Positions 1 to 9,862 of a stretch of 64,000 nucleotides of DNA are shown here, in pieces. The stretch's first letter is position 1. Each line of letters opens with the position of its first letter. The translations under genes and the position numbers were made by a program. The stretch lies in contig CAVXKO010000005.1 in assembly GCA_963762315.1 (NCBI GenBank), positions 434,001 to 498,000 on the forward strand, in the 5' to 3' direction. The stretch is from RPQJ01 sp963762315. Lineage in GTDB: Bacteria; Pseudomonadota; Gammaproteobacteria; Steroidobacterales; Steroidobacteraceae. The notes beneath the pieces are model-generated. The model saw only the letters and a list, made by a program, of their open reading frames with translations, was not told where the DNA came from and ran no database searches.

Positions 1-113
1 ACCTCCATGTCGTACGGCTGCAGGATCACGCAGCCGCGGTCGGCCCAGTAGCGCTGCAGGGTCAGGATCAGGTCCTGGAAGGTGCGGGGCGGGGAAGAGA
101 CGGGCTTGGCCAT
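1..113 (-). CDS. glyQ: Glycyl-tRNA synthetase alpha subunit, N-terminal fragment
   Basis: The gene is cut by the window edge, so only the first 37 codons are present. The translation begins MAKPVSSPPRTFQDLIL and continues through LQRYWADRGCVILQPYDMEV, the highly conserved opening of the bacterial alpha2-beta2 glycyl-tRNA synthetase alpha chain, which binds glycine and ATP and forms glycyl-adenylate in the cytoplasm. The ATG at 111-113 gives the usual short lead before FQDLI. The beta subunit gene glyS normally lies directly downstream, which here would be outside the window. Identification is by sequence recognition of a very conserved motif, so it is firm despite the short length. Confidence 0.93.
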   Translation of the reverse strand, partial: MAKPVSSPPRTFQDLILTLQRYWADRGCVILQPYDME

Positions 114-264
114 CGGGGGTCCGCGATCGGTGCGCTGCAAGGGCGCGAAGTATAGCGAACGGGCCGCTGGATCCGTGGTCGGTTCGGGCCAGTGACCGGT
201 GTTGCCGGAGCGCCGGAATGCCATGCGGCGCTCGGCGTGGCAGGATCGGCTCCGGAGGATCCCC

Positions 265-678
265 ATGACCGACGCCCGTGATCCCATCGACCGATTTCTG
301 GATTCGCCCGCCTTCGGGGTGGTCGGCGCCTCGCCGCGCCGTTACAAGTACGGCAACAAGGTGTTGCGGTGCTATCAGCAGAACAAGCGCCTCGCGATTC
401 CGGTGAACCCTCGCGAGTCTGTCATCGAGGGCGCAGCCTGTGTCGCCAGCGTGACGAGCCTGCCCGACGACGTGAAGAGCATCTCCGTGATCACGCCGCC
501 GGTGGTCACCGAAAGGGTAGTCGAGGAGGCGGTCCGCAAGGGCATTGAGAACGTCTGGATGCAGCCCGGCGCGGAGAGTGATCTGGCGATCGAAACGTGC
601 CGCCGCGCCGGCATCAACGTCATCGCCGACGGGGCCTGCGTGCTGGTGGTGCTTGGCTATCGAGAGCGGGTCGGTTGA
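265..678 (+). CDS. CoA-binding domain protein (YccU-like)
   Basis: This 137-residue protein has the Rossmann-type CoA_binding_2 fold: the glycine-rich stretch FGVVGASPRRYKYGNKV near residues 18-35, a central VKSISVITPP strand, and the IENVWMQPGAES segment followed by GINVIADGACV near the C-terminus. Family members are small stand-alone cytoplasmic proteins related to the CoA-binding part of succinyl-CoA ligase; the physiological role is unknown. I chose the ATG at 265 because GGAGGA lies six bases upstream, although the frame stays open further 5'. It is divergent from glyQ and convergent with the RDD gene. Confidence 0.85.
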   Translation: MTDARDPIDRFLDSPAFGVVGASPRRYKYGNKVLRCYQQNKRLAIPVNPRESVIEGAACVASVTSLPDDVKSISVITPPVVTERVVEEAVRKGIENVWMQPGAESDLAIETCRRAGINVIADGACVLVVLGYRERVG

Positions 679-725
679 GCTGGGGCGGCGCGAAGCGACT
701 ATTCAACAAAATAAGTAAGTTAGCT

Positions 726-786
726 CGATGATCATCGTAGATAGCGCTGTAATATAAAAATAAATTATACAAACAGAAAGCGCTAT
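726..786. repeat. AT-rich palindromic element between convergent genes
   Basis: The gap between the CoA-binding gene and the RDD gene is strikingly AT-rich in a GC-rich neighbourhood. It holds a perfect 12-bp palindrome (CGATGATCATCG, 726-737) and then an 8-bp inverted repeat, ATAGCGCT at 741-748 and AGCGCTAT at 779-786, separated by 30 bases made almost only of A and T. It could act as a bidirectional transcription stop or be a small inserted element. No coding potential was seen. Confidence 0.5.
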
Positions 787-806
787 GGAGGCCGGATGGC
801 GGGCGA

Positions 807-1316
807 TCAACCGGCTCCAGCGGGCCGTTTCTTGGGATCGCGAATGACGACAGTGCCGGCCAGCTTGTCGTGGAAGCCCTGCTTGCGCTTGTCCCAGGCG
901 ACCCAGAAGAAGCCGAGGCCCAGCGTGAAGATCGAAACGTAGTAGCCGAGGTACCGGCCGATCATCTGGCCGGTCGTCGGCTTGCCGAAAGTGGCGGCGT
1001 CGACGATACGGGCGTGCACCAGCATTTTGCCGGGCGTCGCCTGCCGCGCAATCCAGAACGCAATGACGGCGAGGGCTGGCAGCACCCACGTGACCAACGC
1101 GTCGACCGGCCCCTTCGGCGTCATGGAGTCGAGCAGCGCGGAAGTGAGCGCCTCGGCCGACCCACCCGACAGCCCGAGGTCGATCGCCTCCTCGTGGCCG
1201 TAGATCGACGAGAGGATGGGTTGCAGGATGACCGCGCTCAGCACGGTGTCGATCAGCGTGGCCACGGTGCGCGACCAGAACCCGACGTACTCGACGTTGC
1301 CAGCCTGCTCGGTCAC
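807..1316 (-). CDS. RDD family integral membrane protein
   Basis: This 169-residue protein opens with VGFWSRTVATLIDTVLSA, the Arg/Asp pair that names the RDD family in the first membrane segment. Hydrophobic segments follow near residues 15-35, 75-95 and 125-145, with the typical QATPGKMLVHARIVD loop and a final GFHDKLAGTVVI. RDD proteins are small inner-membrane proteins of mostly unknown role, some linked to sodium/proton antiport. The start is GTG, supported by GGAGG five bases upstream. It lies 12 bases after the small membrane protein gene and probably shares its transcript. Confidence 0.88.
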   Translation of the reverse strand: MTEQAGNVEYVGFWSRTVATLIDTVLSAVILQPILSSIYGHEEAIDLGLSGGSAEALTSALLDSMTPKGPVDALVTWVLPALAVIAFWIARQATPGKMLVHARIVDAATFGKPTTGQMIGRYLGYYVSIFTLGLGFFWVAWDKRKQGFHDKLAGTVVIRDPKKRPAGAG

Positions 1317-1328
1317 GAAACCTCCGGT

Positions 1329-1535
1329 CTATTCGCGGAACCAGTACATCGCGGCGCACAGGCTGATGCCGGCAAGGTACAGCAGGGTCGTATCGGGAAT
1401 CAGGAACGTGATGCCTACCAGCCCCGCGCCGAACAGCATGGGCGACCATTTCGCCTGCTTCTTGCCGTACAGGAACGCCCCAACCCCGATCGAGCTGAAG
1501 AGAATCCCTGCAAGCAGGACGCTGGGCTCGGGCAT
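1329..1535 (-). CDS. Small two-to-three-helix membrane protein
   Basis: A 68-residue protein that is almost entirely hydrophobic: segments near residues 5-22, 30-45 and 48-63, with a short KKQAKW loop between the first two. Similar small proteins are sometimes annotated as amino acid transport proteins in Xanthomonas relatives, but nothing in the sequence shows a substrate. It sits between the MDR oxidoreductase gene (28-bp gap) and the RDD gene (12-bp gap) on the same strand, suggesting one three-gene transcript. Function unknown. Confidence 0.7.
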   Translation of the reverse strand: MPEPSVLLAGILFSSIGVGAFLYGKKQAKWSPMLFGAGLVGITFLIPDTTLLYLAGISLCAAMYWFRE

Positions 1536-1563
1536 GTGCGGTTCCTGGGTGCGAATGAAAGGA

Positions 1564-2538
1564 TCAGGGAATGATCAATACCTTGCCGACCGCGTTGCGC
1601 TCGAACACGTGGCGCAGCGCCTCGCGGCCTTCGGCCAGCGGATAGCGCGCGGAAACCGTCGGTCGGATCTTGCCCTCGCGCAGCCATCCGGCGAGCTCCA
1701 TCAGTTCCTGGCCCCCGCGCTGCGGATCGCGCCTCATGAAGTCGCCCCAGAACACGCCGACGATCGAGCAGCCCTTGAGCAGCACGAGGTTGAGCGGGAT
1801 CTTCGGGATCTCGCCGGCCGCGAAGCCGATGACGAGGAAACGGCCGCCCCAACCCGTCGAACGCAGCGCCGCCTCGGAAAACGGTCCGCCGACCGGATCG
1901 ACCACGACGTCGACGCCCTTGTCGCCGGTGATCTCCTTGATCCGCGCGCGGAGGTCTTCATTCGAGTAGTCGATCAGGTGATCCGCGCCGCACTGTTTCG
2001 CGGCTGCGAGCTTCTCCGCGCTCGACGCCGCGGCGATCACGGTGGCGCCGGCGATCTTGCCGAGTTCGATCGTGGCCGTGCCGATGCCGCCGCCCGCGCC
2101 GAGCACCAGCAAGGTCTCACCGGCCTTCAGCTGCGCGCGATCGGTCAACGCGTGATGCATCGTGCCGTACGTCGTCGGCAGCGTCGCCGCCAGGTCGAGG
2201 TCAACGGCGGGGTCGAGTGGCAGGACGCGGCGAGCGTCCACGACCACCTGCTCCGCGAACGCCCCGGTGCCCGAAATGCCGACCACGTGCATGCCGGGCT
2301 TCAAGTGCTTCACGCCTTCGCCCGTCGCGAGCACGATGCCCGCCAACTCGCCGCCCGCCGCAAACGGCAGCGCCGGCTTGAACTGGTACTTGCCCTGCAC
2401 CATCAGCGCGTCGGGGAAGTTGACCGACGCGGCCTTCACGTCGATCAGCACCTGGCCGGGGCCCGCGACGGGCGCCGGCACGTCCTCGACGGTGAGGTCA
2501 TCGAGCGATCCGAACGTTCGGCAGAGCAATGCCTTCAT
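1564..2538 (-). CDS. NADPH:quinone oxidoreductase family protein (MDR superfamily)
   Basis: At 324 residues this has the usual length of the zinc-free quinone reductase/enoyl reductase branch of the medium-chain dehydrogenases. The N-terminal GroES-like catalytic domain contains AASVNFPDALMVQGKYQ and PFAAGGELAGIV. The Rossmann domain has LVLGAGGGIGTATIELGK near residues 145-162 for NADPH, followed by GADHLIDY and VDPVGG. The structural and catalytic zinc cysteines of alcohol dehydrogenases are absent. It presumably reduces quinones or alpha,beta-unsaturated carbonyls; the exact substrate cannot be read from the sequence. It is divergent from yeiH across a 206-bp gap. Confidence 0.87.
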   Translation of the reverse strand: MKALLCRTFGSLDDLTVEDVPAPVAGPGQVLIDVKAASVNFPDALMVQGKYQFKPALPFAAGGELAGIVLATGEGVKHLKPGMHVVGISGTGAFAEQVVVDARRVLPLDPAVDLDLAATLPTTYGTMHHALTDRAQLKAGETLLVLGAGGGIGTATIELGKIAGATVIAAASSAEKLAAAKQCGADHLIDYSNEDLRARIKEITGDKGVDVVVDPVGGPFSEAALRSTGWGGRFLVIGFAAGEIPKIPLNLVLLKGCSIVGVFWGDFMRRDPQRGGQELMELAGWLREGKIRPTVSARYPLAEGREALRHVFERNAVGKVLIIP

Positions 2539-2744
2539 GAGTGGGTCTCGTGCTTGCGGGGCGGACGGCCTGTCGGCGATGGCGGGTATTGTACAAGTCG
2601 TTCAGCCCGCGATCGCTCGATTACGCCGGACCTGGTTGCCGAGACCGCTTGCCACGGGCACCGCGCAGCGTGCGACGTTCAAAACGCTATAAGATGGCCG
2701 CGTCCTCCTGAGGCCATGAGCAGGCGTCGCGGCGCCGCAGCGAA

Positions 2745-3743
2745 ATGAGAAAGCTCGGACCGTTCACCATCCGCGAATACGTGCCGGGCCTCGTCGTCGC
2801 CGGCCTCGTCGCACTGGCGGCCTCCTGGCTGTCGGAGCACTACCACGCGCCCGTCATGCTGTTTGCGCTGCTGCTCGGCATCGCCGTGAATTTCCTCTCC
2901 GCCGACGCACGCTGCCGTCCCGGTATCGACTTTGCCTCTCGCACCGTCCTGCGCGCCGGCGTGGCGCTCCTCGGCATGCGCATCACGTTCGACCAGATGC
3001 AGTCGCTCGGGTCCTCGGCACTGGTGCTCACGCTCGTGGCCGTCGCCGCGACCATCTGCGTGGGCTGGCTGCTTTCGCGTGCGGCGAAACTGGACGCGGC
3101 GTTCGGCGTACTGACCGGCGGGGCCGTCGCCATCTGCGGCGCATCGGCGGCCCTGGCGATCGCCGCCGTGCTGCCCAAGGGCCCGCACCACGAGCGCGAC
3201 ACGGTCATGACGGTGGTGGCCGTGACGGCGCTCTCGACGGTCGCGATGATCATCTACCCGCTCATCGCGCATGCGCTCGGCTTCGACGCTCACACGAGCG
3301 GCATCTTCCTCGGCGCCACGATCCACGACGTGGCGCAGGTCGTGGGCGCCGGCTACAGCGTATCCACCGAGGCGGGCGACACCGCAACGATCGTCAAGCT
3401 GTTCCGCGTGGCGCTGCTGCTGCCGGCGGTGTTCGTGATCTCGTTCCTGTTCCGCAAGGACGTTCCCGCGGGAACGTCCGGAGATCGTCCGCCGCTGCTG
3501 CCCGCGTTCCTGCTCGCATTCGCACTGTTCGTCGCGGTGAATTCGACAGGGAAGGTTCCGACGGCCGCCACGTCCGCGCTGCAGGAGGCCTCGCGCTGGT
3601 GCCTCGTCGTCGCCATCGCGGCGCTGGGCACCAAGACGTCGCTCGGCGATCTCGCGAAGGTCGGCTGGAAGCCGGTCGCGCTGATCGTCGGCGAGACCGT
3701 GTTCGTCGGCTTGCTGGTCCTGGCGGGGCTTGCGCTGGCCTGA
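2745..3743 (+). CDS. YeiH/UPF0324 family membrane exporter
   Basis: The protein has 332 residues and about ten hydrophobic segments. Family hallmarks are the early PGLVVAGLVALAASWLSEHY, ILG-like LLGIAVNF, LRAGVALLGMRITFDQ, GGAVAICGASAALAIA and the ATIHDVAQVVGAG motif near residue 195. UPF0324/YeiH proteins are inner-membrane carriers proposed to export sulfate or sulfite-like anions, and members occur near organosulfonate catabolic genes. Here xsc, whose reaction frees sulfite, is only about 4 kb away on the other strand, so sulfite or sulfate export is a reasonable but unproven role. Confidence 0.85.
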   Translation: MRKLGPFTIREYVPGLVVAGLVALAASWLSEHYHAPVMLFALLLGIAVNFLSADARCRPGIDFASRTVLRAGVALLGMRITFDQMQSLGSSALVLTLVAVAATICVGWLLSRAAKLDAAFGVLTGGAVAICGASAALAIAAVLPKGPHHERDTVMTVVAVTALSTVAMIIYPLIAHALGFDAHTSGIFLGATIHDVAQVVGAGYSVSTEAGDTATIVKLFRVALLLPAVFVISFLFRKDVPAGTSGDRPPLLPAFLLAFALFVAVNSTGKVPTAATSALQEASRWCLVVAIAALGTKTSLGDLAKVGWKPVALIVGETVFVGLLVLAGLALA

Positions 3744-3890
3744 CGCCTTCCCGATGGGCGCATCGGAGGCAGATCACGGGAGCGACCGCCAATGGTTCGC
3801 GGTTCCCCTCGGTTTTCAGCGATTCGGCTCCCCTCCCGACAGGGTCAAGATCCGATCCTTCCGGACCGCGGACGAATCAGGATGCCCGAC

Positions 3891-6800
3891 ATGTCTATCG
3901 CAGCCCCGCTCGACACCCTGCTGGGCGAATTCCAGCCCGACCCGGCCATGCCATATCCGGCGGCCGTGCAGAAGGCGCTGCACCTGGCGCGCCATCTCCA
4001 GAACCGGGCCCGCGAGTTGCAGACGCCGTCGGAACGGCGGCAGCAGGCGGAACTCGACCGCATGCTGCAGACGCCGTCCGACAAGGCGACGCTGGCGATG
4101 ATGACCGACCAGGCCTTCCGCACCAGCGACCCGGCCCGGGCGGTCGAACACCTCACGCACATCCTCGACGTGCAGGGCGTGCCGCGGTTCTTCGGCCCGG
4201 TCGACCGGACGCTGATGAAGGGTTTCCAGTCGTTCGGAGCCTACGTGCCCGGCGTCGCGCTGCCGCTCGTCAAGGAGCACATGCACAAGGAGACCGCGAA
4301 CGTCATCCTGCCCGGCGAGCAGGAGGTGCTGACGCGGCACCTCGGCGAGCGCCGCACGGAAGGCGTGCGCATGAACGTGAATTTCCTCGGCGAAGCCATC
4401 CTGAGCGAGGAGGAGGCGGAGCGCCGCCTGCAGCAGTACCTGCAGGGACTGCAGTGGCCGGAGATCGAGGTGGTGTCGATCAAGATCTCGACGCTGTACT
4501 CGCAGATCTCGCCGCTAGCGCGCGAGCACACCGTGACGGTGCTCTGCGATCGCCTCGAGCGCCTGTTCCGCACCGCCGATCGCTCGACGTTCACGCGTCC
4601 CGACGGGACGATGGTGCCGAAGTTCGTCTACCTCGACATGGAGGAATATCGCGACAAGGAGCTCACGGCCGAGACCTTCATGCGCACCCTCGATCGAAAG
4701 GGCCTCGAGCACGTGCGCGCCGGCATCGCGCTGCAGAGCTACATTCCCGACTCGTACCGCACGCTGCTGCAGCTGCAGGCCTGGGCGCGCAAACGCGTCG
4801 CGGGCGGCGGCGGCCGCATCACCATCCGCCTCGTCAAGGGCGCGAACATGGAGAGCGAACGTGCCGAGTCCTCGATGCGCGGCTGGCCGCAGGCCCCGTA
4901 TCGTACGAAGGTCGAGACGGACGCGAACTACAAGCGCATGGTCCACGAGGTCATGAAGCCCGAGAACCTCGCCGCCATGGACGTGGGCGTCGCCTCGCAC
5001 AACCTGTTCGACCTCGCCTATGGCGTGGTGCTCGCGCACGAGCGCAATGCGCTCGACAAGGTCCAGTTCGAGATGCTCGAAGGCATGGCGAATGCGCAAC
5101 GCCGTGCGCTGTTCGAACTCTCGCGCAACCTGCTGCTCTACGCGCCCGCGTGCCACAAGGAGAACTTCATCAACGCGATCGGCTACCTGATTCGCCGGCT
5201 CGACGAGAACACGGGGCCGGAGAATTTCCTGCGCCATGCCTTCAAGATCGAGGTGGACAGCCCACAGTGGGGCCAGCTCGAGCAGGGGTTCCTGGCGGCG
5301 TTCGACGCCATCCCCCGCACCAGCGATGCGCCGCGCCGCGACCAGGACCGCAACCGACCGCCGGTTGCCATCGCGGCCGTCGCGAAGGGTTGGCAGCACC
5401 TCGAGAGCGAACCCGATACGGACTTTGCATTGCCGCAGAACGGCGCGTGGGGGGAAGCCATCATTCAACGGTGGCGGCCGCGCGTCGGCGACAACGCGGT
5501 GCAAGTGCCGCTCGTGATTGCCGGCGAGGAACTCCTCGATGGCCGGTCCGTGCGCGACTGCCTCGACCCCTCGCGGCCGGGAGTCGTCGTTGGGCGGTAT
5601 CGGCAGGCGACGGACGCCGACGTGGCGCGAGCCGTAGAGTGCGCTGCGGATGATCCTGATGGCTGGCGCATGATGTCCGTAGAGCGGCGTTTCGAGGTGC
5701 TGGGCAAGGTCGCGCAGGAGTTGCGCATTGCGCGCGGCGACCTGATGGGCGCGGCGCTCGCCGACGGCGGCAAGACGCTGATGGAGTCCGACCCGGAGGT
5801 GTCCGAGGCGATCGATTTCCTTGAGTTCTATCGCGACTCGGCGCGCTGGTGGCAGCAGATGCCCACGCTGAACGCGCGGCCGAAGGGCGTGGTGGTCGTG
5901 GTCCCGCCGTGGAACTTCCCGGTGGCCATCCCGTGCGGCGGCGTCGCTGCGGCGCTGGCGGCGGGTAACACCGTCATCATCAAGCCCGCTTCGGACACGG
6001 TGCTGGTGGCTTGGGAGATGTGCCAGTGCTTCTGGCGCGCGGGCGTGTCGAAGAATGCGCTGCAGTTCGTGCCTTGCTCGGGCGCGAAGGAAGGCCGCAA
6101 GCTCGTCAACCATCCGAAGGTGAACGCGGTGATCCTCACCGGCGGCACCGAGACGGCGCTGACCATGCTCGGCGACAATCCGCGGCTGCACCTCTATGCA
6201 GAAACGGGCGGCAAGGACGCGACCATCGTCACGGCCCTCTCGGACCGTGATCTCGCCATCAAGCACATCCTGCACTCAGCGTTCAGCCACTCGGGCCAGA
6301 AGTGTTCCGCGACGTCGCTGCTGCTGCTGCAGGCCGAGGTGTACGACGACCCAGTGTTCCGCCGCTCGCTCTGCGAAGCGGTGCAGAGTCTCGCAGTCGG
6401 GTCGGCGTGGGCGCTCGACACGAAGATGGGGCCGATGATCAAGCCACCGTCCGGCGACCTCGAGACCGCGCTCAAGGTGCTCGAGCCGGGCGAGGAGTGG
6501 GCGGTGATGCCGCAACCCGTCGAGGGCAATCCGTGCCTGTGGACGCCCGGCGTGAAATACGGCGTGCGACCCGGCAGCTACACACACATGACCGAGTTCT
6601 TCGGGCCGGTGCTGGCCGTGATGCGTTTCGAGAACCTGAGTGAAGCCGTGGCGCTCGTGAACCAGACGGGCTACGGCCTCACGAGCGGCCTCGAGAGCCT
6701 CGACGACCGCGAGTGGGACTACTGGAAGGAGCACATCCGCGCGGGCAACCTCTATCTCAATCGCGTCACGACCGGCGCGATCGTGCTGCGCCAGCCCTTC

Positions 6801-7533
6801 GGCGGCATGGGCAAGAGCGGCTTCGGGCCCGGCATGAAGGCAGGAGGGCCGAACTACGTCGCGCAATTCATGGACTTCGAGGACGTGGCGGTCGCGCTGC
6901 CGGAAGGGACCTGCCAGTCGCCGTCATTGGCGGCGCTTTGCGAAGGACTGCGCGCAAAGCCGCAGGATGGAGACGATCGCATCATGTCGGCCACCCTGAG
7001 CTGCGAGCGCAACCAGCGCGAGGAGTTCGGCGTCGAGCACGATCACTTCCGGCTGGTGGGCCAGGACAACGTGCGCCGCTACCTGCCGGTGGGTGCGGTG
7101 CGCATCCGCGTACATGCTGACGACTCGGCATTCGACGTGTTCGTGCGCGCATGCGCGGCACATGCGGCGGGTTGCCGCGCGGTGATCAGCTCACCGCCGG
7201 GACTCGACGCGCCCGCGGTGCAGGCGGCTGGAGAATCTCACGCATTCCTGGGCCGGCGCGATCGAGTTCGTGGAGGAGACGGACGCCCAACTGGCACAGG
7301 CGATCGCTGAGGGGCAGGTCGACCGCGTCCGTTATGCCGCGCCGGAGCGAGCTTCGATGGAGGTGCTGCAGGCGGGAAACGCTGCGAATGGTTGCGTGGT
7401 GAGCGCGCGCGTGTCGGCGGAAGGGCGGCTGGAGATGCTCTGGTACCTGCGCGAGCAGAGCATCAGCACGGACTACCACCGATATGGCAATCTCGGCATT
7501 CGGGCGGACGAGACACGGGCGGAGGTGCTTTGA
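3891..7533 (+). CDS. putA: Bifunctional proline dehydrogenase / glutamate-semialdehyde dehydrogenase, frameshifted near 7225
   Basis: PutA oxidises proline to glutamate in two steps with FAD and NAD. The proline dehydrogenase half (to about residue 470) shows IRLVKGANMESERAE and GYLIRRLDENTG; the aldehyde dehydrogenase half shows PPWNFPVAIP, the glutamate in LYAETGGKDA and the catalytic cysteine in SGQKCSATS. It has no N-terminal ribbon-helix-helix DNA-binding domain, so it should be an enzyme only. A C-terminal extension ends in the conserved SISTDYHRYGNLG. That extension is in another frame: one extra base at about 7218-7231 moves the reading frame, and restoring it gives about 1213 residues. 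I chose the ATG at 3891, preceded by AGG at 3879-3881; the ATG at 3882 is an alternative. Confidence 0.93.
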
Positions 7534-7916
7534 GCGGGACGCAGCAGCGGCGGGGCCGAAAGACGCGAGATGCGGCCTGTGCGGTGATCGCCATGGCGGC
7601 CATTCTTGCCTCAGGCTGCGCATCGCTTCCGGATCACGGCATGCCGGCGGACATCCCGCCTCCGCAGCTGCAGTTGATCGCGGCCGGGACGCTGGAGCTG
7701 CCACGCAACTGCGAGCTGCGCGACGGCGTGGTCTACCGCACGGATTTCGTCGTGCAGAGCGACGGTCGAGTCGCAGATATCCAGCCCGAGCCCGCGCCGG
7801 GCTGTCTGCAGGCGGCGCTCACCGCATGGGTGAACAGCTTCCAGTACTCGCCGCCTGGGGAGACCGTCCCGACCGTGATCGACTGGATGGCCGTCAGCGC
7901 GAGGCGTGGCGACTGA
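7530..7916 (+). CDS. Small putative lipoprotein, TonB C-terminal-like
   Basis: I place the start at a TTG that overlaps the putA stop codon (TTGA), because GGAGG lies four bases upstream and no ATG is available. The 128-residue product has a positively charged start, a hydrophobic run AVIAMAAILASGC and a cysteine at about residue 30 that could be lipidated, although alanine at the -3 position makes it a weak lipobox. The rest, VVYRTDFVVQSDGRVADI then ALTAWVNSFQYSP, resembles the beta-strand/helix pattern of TonB-type C-terminal domains. Tight coupling to putA suggests co-transcription. Function is unknown. Confidence 0.6.
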   Translation: MSGTQQRRGRKTRDAACAVIAMAAILASGCASLPDHGMPADIPPPQLQLIAAGTLELPRNCELRDGVVYRTDFVVQSDGRVADIQPEPAPGCLQAALTAWVNSFQYSPPGETVPTVIDWMAVSARRGD

Positions 7917-7931
7917 ACCAACCGGGCCGAT

Positions 7932-9692
7932 TCACGTGTACGCCCTGTACTTCTCCAGGTAGCGCACCGGCTTCGACAGCGCGTCGCGCCGGAACGGATC
8001 GCCCAGTTCCTGCGTCACCATCATCTCGAGCACGGTGCACTTGCCGTGGGCCTGCGCCTGCACGGCAGCCTGCAGCGCCGGGCCGACGTCCGACAGCTTG
8101 TCGACCGTCACCCCTTCGCAACCGAACGCCTGGGCCACCTTCGCCCAGCTCGGGCTCTCGAGATTCACGGCCTGGAAGCGGCGGGAGTAGAAATCCACGT
8201 GGTTCTTCTTCTCGGCGCCCCACTGGCCGTTGTTGAAGACGATCACCGTCACGCCGATCTTCTCGCGCGCGCAGGTCAGCAGTTCGTTCAGGCTGATGCC
8301 CCACGCGCCGTCGCCCACGTACGCAATGGCCGGCCGATCGGGCGCCGCAATCTTCGCGCCGCAGGCCACCGGGAACGCGTAGCCGCAATTGCCGAAGCTC
8401 ATGGCGGCGAACATCGAGCGGGGCTCCTCGAAGCGCAGGTACGAGTTCGACACCGAGCAGATGTTGCCGATGTCGGTCGACACCATCGCGTGCCTCGGCA
8501 TCGCTTTCTCGAGTTCGCGCAGCATCTGCCGCGGGTGCATGTGCTTCGAGCTCTTCGCCACTTCGAGCGAGAATGGATCGCGCTCGTGCGTCCAGTCGGA
8601 CAGTTCCTTCTCCCATGCCGCCTTCTCGGCCGAGATCTTCGCCTTGCGCTCGTCTAGGTTGGCGATGCACGCGAGCGAACGGCCCTTCAGCCGTTCGATC
8701 AGCGCCGCCGCCGCTGCCCTGGCGTCTCCGTGGATTGCGACGGAAATCGGCTTGACCAGGCCGAGCACCTTCGCGTCCGCATCGACCTGGATGATCTTCG
8801 CGTTCGCGGGCCAGTAGTCGAGGCCGTGCTGCGGCAGCGTGCCGAACGGTCCGAGACGCGTGCCGAGCGCCAGCACGACGTCGGCCTGCGAGATCAGCTT
8901 CATCGCCGCTTTCGAACCCTGGTAACCGAGCGGGCCGCACCACAACGCGTGCGAGGCCGGGAACGAGTCGTTGTGCAGGTAGCTGTTCGCCACCGGTGCG
9001 TGCAGCAGCTCGGCCAGTTTCACGGCTTCGTTCGTGCCCTCCGACATGATCACGCCGCCGCCGGCGAGGATGACGGGGAATTTCGCGCTGGACAGCAGCG
9101 CCGCGGCTTCATCGAGTGCCGCAGCATCACCGGCGCCGCGGCCGATGCGCATGGGCGGACTGATCACCGCCTGGATGTCGCCGTAGAAGTAGTCGCGCGG
9201 AATGTTCAGCTGGGCCGGGCCCATCTCGAGCATCGCGCGATCGAAGCAGCGCCCGGCGATCTCGGCCATGCGCTTGGGGTTGTTGACGTGGCCCTGGAAC
9301 CTGGTGATCTTCGAGAAGATGGGCAACTGCTCCGTCTCCTGGAACCCGCCGAGGCCCATCGTGGCCGAGCCCGTCTCCGGCGTAATGAACACGACCGGGG
9401 AATGCGCCCAGTAGGCCGCGGCGATCGCGGTGACGAAGTTGGTGATGCCGGGGCCGTTCTGTGCGATGCACACGCCGTGGCGGCCCGAGGCGCGTGCGTA
9501 GCCGTCCGCCATGTGCGCCGCGCCCTGCTCGTGGGCCACCGGGATGAAGCGGATGCCGGCGGCGGGGAAGATGTCGAGCGCGTCCATGTACGCCGAGCCG
9601 ACGATGCCGAACACTTCGGTCACGCCGTTTGCGGCCATCGTTTCGACGAGGGCTTCGGAAGGGGTCATGCGGACGGGCATCGGTGTGGTCAC
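7932..9692 (-). CDS. xsc: Sulfoacetaldehyde acetyltransferase (ThDP-dependent)
   Basis: Xsc converts sulfoacetaldehyde and phosphate to acetyl phosphate and sulfite, the desulfonating step of taurine and related sulfonate breakdown. The 586-residue protein shows the family's N-terminus (MTPSEALVETMAANGV), the ThDP-activating glutamate in VAHEQGAAHMADGYAR, NGPGITNFVTAIAAAYWAHS, the cofactor motif GDGAWGISLNELL with NNGQWG, and a C-terminus ELGDPFRRDALSKPVRYL that separates Xsc from acetolactate synthase. I chose GTG at 9690-9692 because AGGAG lies just upstream. No tauABC, tpa, ald or pta gene is adjacent. It could in principle be another ThDP enzyme, but the C-terminal signature argues against that. 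Confidence 0.9.
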   Translation of the reverse strand: MTTPMPVRMTPSEALVETMAANGVTEVFGIVGSAYMDALDIFPAAGIRFIPVAHEQGAAHMADGYARASGRHGVCIAQNGPGITNFVTAIAAAYWAHSPVVFITPETGSATMGLGGFQETEQLPIFSKITRFQGHVNNPKRMAEIAGRCFDRAMLEMGPAQLNIPRDYFYGDIQAVISPPMRIGRGAGDAAALDEAAALLSSAKFPVILAGGGVIMSEGTNEAVKLAELLHAPVANSYLHNDSFPASHALWCGPLGYQGSKAAMKLISQADVVLALGTRLGPFGTLPQHGLDYWPANAKIIQVDADAKVLGLVKPISVAIHGDARAAAAALIERLKGRSLACIANLDERKAKISAEKAAWEKELSDWTHERDPFSLEVAKSSKHMHPRQMLRELEKAMPRHAMVSTDIGNICSVSNSYLRFEEPRSMFAAMSFGNCGYAFPVACGAKIAAPDRPAIAYVGDGAWGISLNELLTCAREKIGVTVIVFNNGQWGAEKKNHVDFYSRRFQAVNLESPSWAKVAQAFGCEGVTVDKLSDVGPALQAAVQAQAHGKCTVLEMMVTQELGDPFRRDALSKPVRYLEKYRAYT

Positions 9693-9862
9693 AGCGCTCT
9701 CCTGGCGGGCCGCGCGAAATGCCGGCGAGTACGTGAATTGCCGGACGGCCCGCAGGGCAAGACTACTGCAGCGATCCACGGGATTTCAGTCGCACAAGAC
9801 GAAACCGGCGCGGGCCGCCCGAAGGCAACCCGCGCCGGTGTGTCACGAAGAGACCGACGGGA

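Noticed and set aside
4515..6275. 586-codon open frame on the minus strand inside putA
   Set aside because: It lies opposite a gene with clear catalytic motifs; its Arg/Ala/His-rich translation is typical of antisense frames in GC-rich DNA.
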